Positions 8,115 through 12,893 of a stretch of DNA of 12,893 nt are shown here, in pieces. Position numbers and translations under genes: made by a program. The notes under the pieces were generated by a model. That model worked only from the letters and a program-made list of their open reading frames with translations, ran no database searches and had not been told where the DNA came from. The stretch is from Bacillota bacterium (GTDB lineage: Bacteria > Bacillota_E > Sulfobacillia > Sulfobacillales > Sulfobacillaceae): contig JAKADW010000020.1 in the NCBI GenBank assembly GCA_021820165.1, positions 1 to 12,893 on the forward strand, given 5' to 3'. The stretch's first letter is position 1, and each line of letters opens with the position of its first letter.

Positions 8115-8120
8115 TATAAT
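8115..8120 (+). promoter_or_regulatory. -10 element of the deoC promoter
   Basis: A perfect TATAAT lies 21 bases before the preferred GTG start of deoC, with no recognisable -35 at 16-18 bp. The expected transcription start (about 8127) would fall on the first base of the AAGGAG ribosome binding site, giving an unusually short leader of about 15 nt. Confidence 0.5.
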
Positions 8121-8126
8121 GGCATC

Positions 8127-8132
8127 AAGGAG
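8127..8132 (+). promoter_or_regulatory. ribosome binding site deciding the deoC start
   Basis: AAGGAG directly touches the ATG at 8133-8135, with zero spacing, but lies nine bases before the in-frame GTG at 8142-8144. The GTG is therefore the better start, giving a 221-residue protein that begins MKRQELARYLDHTLL. Confidence 0.65.
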
Positions 8133-8141
8133 ATGATAGTC

Positions 8142-8807
8142 GTGAAACGGCAAGAACTGGCACGCTATTTGGATCACACGCTCTTAAAGCCGGATGCCAC
8201 CATATCGGATATTGAAAGGCTTGTCTCGGAGGCCCTCTCCTGGAACACCTATGCCGTCTGTGTGAATAGCGCATATGTTCCCACCGTGAACCAGTTGCGC
8301 GGAGACCATCGGTCGCTCCATATTGCCGCCACGGTCGGCTTTCCCTTCGGTCAATCGTTGACCCCCGCCAAGGTGGCCGAAACGCGTGAGGCCATAATGG
8401 CTGGCGCCGATGAGATTGACGTGGTCTGGAATCTCGGATGGTTTCTGTCCCATGAAGAAGCACGGGTCGAAGAGGATATCCGTGCCGTGGTGAATGCCGC
8501 CGCGTCTATTGCCGTCAAAGTCATTCTCGAAACCGGCCGTCTATCCCCAGAAGACATCCAACGAGGCGCGAAACTGGCCGTCAACGCGGGTGCCCGCACG
8601 GTGAAAACGTCCACAGGATTTGGCTTTGGAGGAGCCACCGTCGAGGCTGTTCGCCTCCTGCGGGACGCCGTCGGACCCACCATCGGGGTAAAAGCTTCGG
8701 GCGGCGTTACGAACTATGCCGACGCGTTGGCCATGATTGAAGCCGGCGCGAGTCGCATCGGCCTATCCAAAACCAAACAGGTCCTCGCCGAAGCCCCTGA
8801 AAATTAA
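8142..8807 (+). CDS. deoC: deoxyribose-phosphate aldolase
   Basis: Class I aldolase of the cytoplasm that splits 2-deoxyribose-5-phosphate into glyceraldehyde-3-phosphate and acetaldehyde, in deoxynucleoside breakdown. The opening YLDHTLLKPDAT is the family signature. In 221-residue numbering, GADEIDVVWNLG (Asp93, equivalent to the catalytic Asp102 of E. coli), the Schiff-base Lys155 in VKTSTGFGFGGAT and Lys184 in GVKASGGV are all present, so the enzyme should be active. Length is typical of short bacterial DeoC. It stands alone on the plus strand, divergent from the aminotransferase operon, with no neighbouring nucleoside phosphorylase, phosphopentomutase or DeoR regulator. I saw no obvious terminator after it. 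The start was chosen from the Shine-Dalgarno spacing. Confidence 0.95.
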   Translation: MKRQELARYLDHTLLKPDATISDIERLVSEALSWNTYAVCVNSAYVPTVNQLRGDHRSLHIAATVGFPFGQSLTPAKVAETREAIMAGADEIDVVWNLGWFLSHEEARVEEDIRAVVNAAASIAVKVILETGRLSPEDIQRGAKLAVNAGARTVKTSTGFGFGGATVEAVRLLRDAVGPTIGVKASGGVTNYADALAMIEAGASRIGLSKTKQVLAEAPEN

Positions 8808-9360
8808 CGCTCCGGGCACCTTCCAATATCGAGTATCGCATCGCTACCGTCATTGGCACGCTTGGGAGCATGGGGCAACAATAGAAATATCCCCGCCCCC
8901 ACGAGAGCCACCTGGGCCAAACTTAATCCCAAGCTCACCGTTGACGAAGCAGCACCGACTGGCGTGGACCCGCCAGGAAAAAGCAGGGTGGCGACCAACC
9001 GCCCACTTAGCGCGATAAAGAGAGAAAGCACGGCGCCAACCCAGCCAGTTCCGCCCCTGTTCCACTACGGAGCCATCGGTCACCTCGTGCAGCCCTCACC
9101 ACCACCATCCGATTCCCCCTCTTCGTCCGACGAATGCCCTGTTCGGCTTAGATCCCCTGGTCATAGTGAACGGCGGTCGGTCGGTGGAGACGGCCATAAG
9201 GATTCCACAAGGCCCCGAGATAGAGGCCCCTGTGGAGAAAAGGAATTAAGGTGACCGCGACCGGCGCGATCGATCCCTTGACAATATTGGTGAACACTCC
9301 ATGAAATCCCCGCGGCCGTAGCGTTCCCGCATGGAAATTTCCCCCGCTAAAAACGAACCG
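8804..9360 (-). pseudogene. possible decayed membrane-protein gene, perhaps PlsY-like (glycerol-3-phosphate acyltransferase)
   Basis: This stretch of about 540 bp between deoC and the LysR gene has no convincing intact gene. On the minus strand, 9360-9148 encodes SGGNFHAGTLRPRG followed by NIVKGSIAPVAVTLIPFLH. This resembles the SGN..AT..LR..G and DILKG..A..LPFL segments of PlsY. A second frame near 9220-9090 contains RPPFTM and GRRGGIG, loosely like the P.F..FRGGKG loop. A third frame, 9031-8804, starting at a GTG without a good ribosome site, has two hydrophobic segments and ends FLLLPHAPKRANDGSD, placed like the basic tail of PlsY (RHR.NI.R....TE). The order and total length fit one frameshifted, N-terminally truncated gene. 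The resemblance is by eye and weak. An alternative is non-coding DNA plus a real 75-residue two-pass membrane protein at 8804-9031. Confidence 0.3.
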
Positions 9361-10243
9361 CGACCAAATCTCCAAATAACGCCGCGGCTGCTTGCGAAAG
9401 CGGCACATCAGGTTTTTGAATGAGTCCCACCCGGTGAGGAGGCAGGGCGGGATGGAGAGTTATCGGGAAAAGCTCTCTGGCTTCCAATTGGTCTTCAAAG
9501 AACTCGCGGACGACCGCCGCGACACCGAATCCGGCCCGGGCGAAAGCCGCCAGCAAATCCATGCTGCCGAGCTCAATTTCCGGGTCCAGAGAAACCTGGA
9601 GCGACGCAAAATACGCGTCGATGCGCTGTCTTGTCACGCTTCCCCGTTCTAGCAGCATCACGGGATGTCGCACCAGCTCAGCGGGCGTGAGTACCCGATT
9701 AATCAGATGACGATAGCGCTCGCCCGCCACAAAGCAATCATGGAGCACGGGCCCTGTGTGCACGACTAACCCGTCGTCTTCGATGGGTAGATTCACCACC
9801 CCAAAGTCCACACGCCCCTGCCGAAGCAACTCGACCGTTTCCCTCGATGTTCGGTTGGTGACTTGCAGATGGACCTCGGGGTGAAGCTCGTGAAATTGTG
9901 CCAGCCGCGGTAGCAGATAATGGCGGCAAAGGTTGTCGCTGGCCCCGATGCGAATTTCTCCGCGAGCAAGTTGTTGCATGGCGGCCACGTGCCGTTCGCC
10001 AGCTTCGATGAGATCGAAGGCACCGCGGAGGTGGCGCCATAGCACTTCTCCCTCCGGTGTCACGCGCACGCCGCGAGAACCCCGGATTAAAAGCGGACTT
10101 CCCACTTCCTCCTCGAGTTTCTTCATGGCTTGGCTCACGGCCGGTTGGGATAAATAGAGCCGGTTGCCCGCTTGCGTAAAGCTTCCCGTTTCTGCCACCA
10201 TCACGAAGATTCGGTAGCGGTCTAACGGACTATTAACATTCAC
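9347..10243 (-). CDS. LysR-family transcriptional regulator
   Basis: DNA-binding regulator with a winged helix-turn-helix at about residues 7-66 (LDRYRIFVMVAETGSFTQAG, then LYLSQPAVSQAMKKLEEEVG and RGSRGVRVTPEGE). A linker helix and a periplasmic-binding-protein-like effector domain follow, from about residue 93 (GEIRIGASDNLCRHYLLPRLAQF) to the end. The effector half resembles the CysL/CbbR-like branch, but its ligand cannot be told. At 298 residues it is full length. The GTG start (10241-10243) has GGAGG ten bases upstream (10254-10258). It is transcribed divergently from purA across an 80 bp gap, so by family habit it may regulate itself and perhaps purA. Its 3' end abuts the decayed region. 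Confidence 0.92.
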   Translation of the reverse strand: MNVNSPLDRYRIFVMVAETGSFTQAGNRLYLSQPAVSQAMKKLEEEVGSPLLIRGSRGVRVTPEGEVLWRHLRGAFDLIEAGERHVAAMQQLARGEIRIGASDNLCRHYLLPRLAQFHELHPEVHLQVTNRTSRETVELLRQGRVDFGVVNLPIEDDGLVVHTGPVLHDCFVAGERYRHLINRVLTPAELVRHPVMLLERGSVTRQRIDAYFASLQVSLDPEIELGSMDLLAAFARAGFGVAAVVREFFEDQLEARELFPITLHPALPPHRVGLIQKPDVPLSQAAAALFGDLVAVRF

Positions 10244-10278
10244 TGAGATTATACCTCCTCAAACAAATATTAATTTCT

Positions 10279-10284
10279 ATTATA
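10279..10284 (-). promoter_or_regulatory. -10 element of the lysR-type gene promoter
   Basis: A perfect TATAAT on the minus strand gives a predicted start near 10272 and a leader of about 29 nt. A poor CTTTAG occupies the -35 position at 17 bp, so activation may need a regulator. It lies in an AT-rich patch (10261-10284) that could also hold LysR binding half-sites. I could not define a purA promoter with confidence. Confidence 0.4.
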
Positions 10285-10310
10285 GCTTGCCATGCCCTAC
10301 ACTAAAGCGT

Positions 10311-10316
10311 GGGAGG
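10311..10316 (+). promoter_or_regulatory. ribosome binding site deciding the purA start
   Basis: GGGAGG seven bases before the ATG at 10324-10326. The earlier in-frame GTG at 10309 overlaps this site, so the protein begins MSATAVVGANWGDEG. Confidence 0.8.
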
Positions 10317-10323
10317 AGAAACA

Positions 10324-11601
10324 ATGAGCGCAACGGCCGTAGTAGGTGCAAACTGGGGCGATGAGGGCAAGGGCAAAATGACCGATTATTTGGCCCAGGA
10401 GGCTGACATCGTCGTCCGATTTCAAGGAGGGAACAATGCGGGGCATACCATTTTGAACCCGCTAGGAAAGTTTGCCCTCCATCTTTTGCCTTCGGGCGTC
10501 TTTTACCCGCAGGTCCTCAATGTCATCGGACCGGGCGTGGCGGTGAACCCGAAGGCGCTCGTCACCGAGTTAAATAGCCTAAGGGCACGCGGCGTGCCTG
10601 CCCCGACCCTGGCCATTTCTGACCGCGCCCAAGTGGTGCTGGAGGCCCACATATTGCTCGACGTGGCCGAAGAGGAAAGATTAGGGACCCGCCAGTTTGG
10701 CTCGACACGATCGGGCATCGCACCCTTTTACGCCGACAAGGCGCTCAAGGTCGGCGTCCGCGTGTCTGATTTGTGGGACCCCGCCCTATTGCGCGAGCGG
10801 CTTGCCCGGACACTCGAACTCAAGAATGTTCTCTTAGAATCGGCCTATCAGCGCCCACGATTGGACGTGGACACCGTCGCGCGGGATCTGGAATATTGGG
10901 CGGAATACCTGAGCCCCTACGTGCGCAACACCACCGAGCTTCTTCATGAGGCAATCCAAGAGAGACGCTCCATCCTACTGGAAGGCCAGCTCGGCGCCCT
11001 AAGGGACCCCGACCATGGCATTTACCCTTTCACCACCTCGTCATCCACGCTAGCAGGCTACGCGACCGTGGGAGCAGGTATCCCACCTAGCGCGATTGAC
11101 CGAGTGATCGCGGTGACCAAAGCCTATTCAAGTTGTGTGGGTGCGGGACCCTTTGTCACCGAACTCTTTGGCGAGTCCGCCCATATTCTCAGAGAACGGG
11201 GCGGAGACGCTGGCGAGTATGGGGCGACCACAGGAAGACCCCGACGAGTCGGTTGGTTTGATGCGGTGGCGACCCGCTACGGGGCTGAAATTCAAGGAGC
11301 CACCGAATTAGCTCTGACCAATCTAGACGTCTTAAGCCATTGGGACGCCATTCCCGTGGCCGTGGCCTACGCCAAGGCTGGCCGAGAAACGACCCTCTTC
11401 CCGTCTCGCCAGGTGGATAGCTACGAACCCGTTTATGAAACGCTGGCTGGATGGAAGACGGACATTACCGGGGTTCGTCGTTATGAAGATTTGCCCCAAA
11501 ACGCCCGTGCGTACGTCGAGCGGCTGGAAGAGCTCGTCGCGGTTCCCATCTTGTGGATCTCGGTGGGCCCCAATCGTGAACAGCTGATCCGGCGCGGGTG
11601 A
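10324..11601 (+). CDS. purA: adenylosuccinate synthetase
   Basis: Cytoplasmic GTP-dependent enzyme joining aspartate to IMP, the first committed step to AMP. GANWGDEGKGK at residues 8-18 (catalytic Asp13) and GGNNAGHT at 35-42 (catalytic His41) are canonical, and TTGRPRRVGWFD near 302-313 forms the aspartate/GTP region. The protein has 425 residues, the usual size. Several IMP-site motifs differ from the common bacterial form: GSTRSGIAP (126-134) instead of GTTGRGIGP, LEGQLGALRDPDHG instead of EGAQGTLLDIDHG, and KAYSSCVGAGPF instead of KAYTTRVGEGPF. From memory, a QLGALRD/YSSCVG variant occurs in clostridial and some other PurA proteins, so this is probably a known subfamily and functional. 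It is divergent from a LysR-type gene and is followed 79 bp later by a small membrane-peptide ORF. Confidence 0.95.
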   Translation: MSATAVVGANWGDEGKGKMTDYLAQEADIVVRFQGGNNAGHTILNPLGKFALHLLPSGVFYPQVLNVIGPGVAVNPKALVTELNSLRARGVPAPTLAISDRAQVVLEAHILLDVAEEERLGTRQFGSTRSGIAPFYADKALKVGVRVSDLWDPALLRERLARTLELKNVLLESAYQRPRLDVDTVARDLEYWAEYLSPYVRNTTELLHEAIQERRSILLEGQLGALRDPDHGIYPFTTSSSTLAGYATVGAGIPPSAIDRVIAVTKAYSSCVGAGPFVTELFGESAHILRERGGDAGEYGATTGRPRRVGWFDAVATRYGAEIQGATELALTNLDVLSHWDAIPVAVAYAKAGRETTLFPSRQVDSYEPVYETLAGWKTDITGVRRYEDLPQNARAYVERLEELVAVPILWISVGPNREQLIRRG

Positions 11602-11680
11602 AACGTTCGTCACGTGAAGGGGCCACGTCTCAATGAGGATAGAGCCGTCTCAAATGTGGCATCCTTCTCGGGGTGATATC

Positions 11681-11773
11681 ATGCTCTTCATTCTGGCGTT
11701 CTTCAGCCTAGGAATTGTTGTCTTAGGCTACGTGGCCCTACGCCATTTGTTTGGCTATCGCCGGAAGCGTTGA
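11681..11773 (+). CDS. small one-pass membrane peptide (30 residues), hypothetical
   Basis: An ATG preceded by GGTGAT (11672-11677, three bases away), which pairs with the 5' part of the anti-Shine-Dalgarno so that the aligned spacing is normal. The product is MLFILAFFSLGIVVLGYVAL followed by RHLFGYRRKR: a hydrophobic helix of about 20 residues with a strongly basic tail, expected to face the cytoplasm. I recognise no family and suggest no function. It lies 79 bp downstream of purA with no clear terminator between them, so it may be cotranscribed. Its last part overlaps, tail to tail, the 3' end of the GNAT gene on the other strand. A coherent hydrophobic-then-basic layout plus a positioned ribosome site is better than chance would usually give, but a 30-codon ORF alone is weak evidence. 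Confidence 0.5.
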   Translation: MLFILAFFSLGIVVLGYVALRHLFGYRRKR

Positions 11774-12263
11774 TTGCCTTATTCATCGCCACGGCAGGAA
11801 GCAGAACTCCATTCCATTTCAGGGTCAGATCCTCGGCGGCTTGGAACCCGTTACGGAGCCAAAAATCCAATACGCGATTATCGTATCCCTTCAGGACGTC
11901 AATGCGAAGAGTTCGTCCATGATGGTCCCGGGCATATGACTCAATCCCATTTAAGACTTGTTGGCCGATCCCTCGACCAGCGTGGTCCTGATGAATCATT
12001 AGTAGCGAAAGGTAGCTCTCCTCGTCGAAGCGGACATCCGCCAATCCCATCACCTGTCCCGCGGCTTTACCTACCACCTTACAGGACCAGAAGCCGGCAT
12101 CCCTCATGGCATTGAGTTCTTTGATAAGCCATTCGCTTGACACCACCTGGCGACGGAGATGTCGGCGAATGAACGCCGATTGAGAGTTGAACACCGTGAC
12201 CAGGCTATCAAGATCGGCCCGTTGCGCATGGTCCACATAAACATCGCCCGTTTCGAAAATCAT
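11703..12263 (-). CDS. GNAT-family N-acetyltransferase
   Basis: Acetyl-CoA-dependent acetyltransferase of unknown substrate. The fold core is visible: an N-terminal strand with HAQRADLDSLVTVFNSQ, a central GLADVRFDEESYLSLLMIHQDHAGRGIGQQVL in which QDHAGRGIG is the pyrophosphate-binding motif A, and the ending IDVLKGYDNRVLDFWLRNGFQ (motif B). This pattern is RimI-like but not specific enough to name a target. The ATG at 12261-12263 has GGGAGGG six bases upstream (12270-12276). At 186 residues it carries about 25-30 extra residues after the last predicted core strand; these overlap the convergent small ORF downstream of purA. It lies 61 bp after the PEP-utilising enzyme gene on the same strand and could share its transcript. 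Confidence 0.88.
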   Translation of the reverse strand: MIFETGDVYVDHAQRADLDSLVTVFNSQSAFIRRHLRRQVVSSEWLIKELNAMRDAGFWSCKVVGKAAGQVMGLADVRFDEESYLSLLMIHQDHAGRGIGQQVLNGIESYARDHHGRTLRIDVLKGYDNRVLDFWLRNGFQAAEDLTLKWNGVLLPAVAMNKAINASGDSQTNGVGPRSLRQQFLG

Positions 12264-12324
12264 GGACTTCCCTCCCGAGGATGAGGCTATCTTCCTATTA
12301 ACCCATCGGACCTTACCGTATGCT

Positions 12325-12893
12325 CTATGATTTTTGAGGACGAATCATGGTGACCGTTCCTTGATTGCCATCAACCCGAACAATGTCGCCATCCTTAAGC
12401 TCTTCTGTGGCATGGCGAGCGGCGACCACACAGGGCACCCGATATTCGCGGGCTACCGTGGCGGCATGGGACAACACCCCGCCCGAATCAGTGACCACGG
12501 CACCTGCGGTGGAAAACAACCCCGACCAACTCGGAGTGGTAGTCCGGGCGGCCAGCACCTCCCCCGTCTTCAATCGGGCAAAGTCGTTCACTCCCCGAAT
12601 AATTCGTACCGCACCTTCCCACACCCCTCCGGAAGCGGCCAGTCCATGAATCACCCCAGATTCCCCCGATGGTTCGCCCTTGGACCACTCTCCCGCCGAA
12701 TGGTTGCCCAGTGTCAGCGGCGGGGTTTCTTGGCAATATTGAAAATAAAGTGCTCGTCGCGACTCGAGATGCGTGGTGTCTACTGGATACGTCCCCGATA
12801 GCATGTTTTTTAGTTCATCACGGTACAAGAAGAAAATTTGCTCGGATGTCGCCAGCGTGCCCTCCTCCCGGAGAATCTCCCAATTCGTACCAG
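12325..12893 (-). CDS. PEP-utilising enzyme (PEP synthase / rifampin phosphotransferase-like), C-terminal part, cut by right window edge
   Basis: Only the last 188 residues are in the window, and the reading frame stays open to the edge, upstream of any ATG. The first visible residues, including LATSEQIFFLYRDELKNML, match the segment before the swivelling domain in PpsA-like and Rph-like proteins. GLAASGGVWEGAVRII then opens the mobile domain. GAVVTDSGGVLSHAATVARE holds the phosphorylatable His (codon 12466-12468), and CVVAARHATEELKDGDIVRVDGNQGTVTMI ends the domain. In this family the His carries a phosphoryl group between the ATP-grasp domain and a pyruvate, PEP or other acceptor site. Those other domains are outside the window, so PEP synthase, rifampin phosphotransferase and other PEP-utilising homologues cannot be told apart. 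The internal TTG at 12826-12828 is not the true start. GNAT follows after 61 bp. Confidence 0.88.
   Translation of the reverse strand, partial: GTNWEILREEGTLATSEQIFFLYRDELKNMLSGTYPVDTTHLESRRALYFQYCQETPPLTLGNHSAGEWSKGEPSGESGVIHGLAASGGVWEGAVRIIRGVNDFARLKTGEVLAARTTTPSWSGLFSTAGAVVTDSGGVLSHAATVAREYRVPCVVAARHATEELKDGDIVRVDGNQGTVTMIRPQKS

Noticed and set aside
8808..9346. Search for tRNA, riboswitch, CRISPR or insertion-sequence ends in the longest gene-poor stretch
   Set aside because: No TTCGANNCC T-loop, no regular repeats and no terminal inverted repeats or target duplication were visible; only the membrane-protein-like fragments stand out.
11605..11660. Weak hairpin ACGTG/CACGT and a repeated GTCTCAA motif after purA
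   Set aside because: The stem is only five base pairs with no T-run, and the repeat is seven to eight bases; neither is enough for a terminator or a repeat element.
12264..12324. Search for a separate promoter for the GNAT gene
   Set aside because: Only weak TTAATA/GATAGC-like hexamers are present, without a -35, so no promoter is called; cotranscription with the upstream gene is equally likely.

Overview
The window looks like a chromosomal segment of a spore-forming Firmicute with moderately high GC (high 50s percent by eye). The evidence is a full-length SpoIIE homologue beside tilS and ftsH, which is the classic Firmicute sporulation/cell-division neighbourhood, together with AGGAGG-type ribosome binding sites and SigA-like promoters (TATAAT, often with an extended TGN). 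GC, gene content and the divergent PurA would fit a Sulfobacillus-like or related deep-branching thermophile or acidophile. That assignment is an impression, not something proven by the sequence.

Layout. Positions 1-8037 are all on the minus strand and are read here in transcription order. First comes a three-gene operon: a class V aminotransferase, manC-type mannose-1-phosphate guanylyltransferase and galU. It starts from an extended -10 promoter at about 8070 and ends at a clear intrinsic terminator at 4819-4850. Next is spoIIE, preceded by a promoter-like region resembling Spo0A-activated SigA promoters, followed 19 bp later by tilS. Then ftsH starts from its own extended -10 promoter at about 1104 and runs off the left edge. 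The hpt gene that usually lies between tilS and ftsH is absent. deoC (8142-8807) diverges from the aminotransferase on the plus strand. The region 8808-9346 has no convincing intact gene, but it carries membrane-protein-like fragments in more than one minus-strand frame, possibly a decayed plsY-like gene. A LysR-type regulator (minus) and purA (plus) diverge from an 80 bp intergenic region at 10244-10323. Downstream of purA is a 30-codon ORF for a one-pass basic membrane peptide, convergent with a GNAT acetyltransferase. The right edge holds the C-terminal phosphohistidine (swivelling) domain of a PEP-utilising enzyme, cut by the window.

How the genes work together. galU and manC make UDP-glucose and GDP-mannose, precursors for envelope polysaccharide or spore-surface glycans. 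The cotranscribed aminotransferase probably interconverts glyoxylate or pyruvate with glycine, alanine or serine. spoIIE, tilS and ftsH link sporulation phosphatase activity, tRNA-Ile decoding and membrane protein quality control. deoC and purA belong to nucleotide salvage and synthesis but are not in one operon.

Most of the window is ordinary core genome. I found no defence system, mobile element, CRISPR array or tRNA/rRNA gene. The points most worth a second look are the small peptide after purA, the variant IMP-site motifs in PurA, the Spo0A-type spoIIE promoter architecture, the gene remnant after lysR and the missing hpt. Several start codons (spoIIE, galU, deoC, purA) are best placed downstream of the longest possible ORF start because of the Shine-Dalgarno position.
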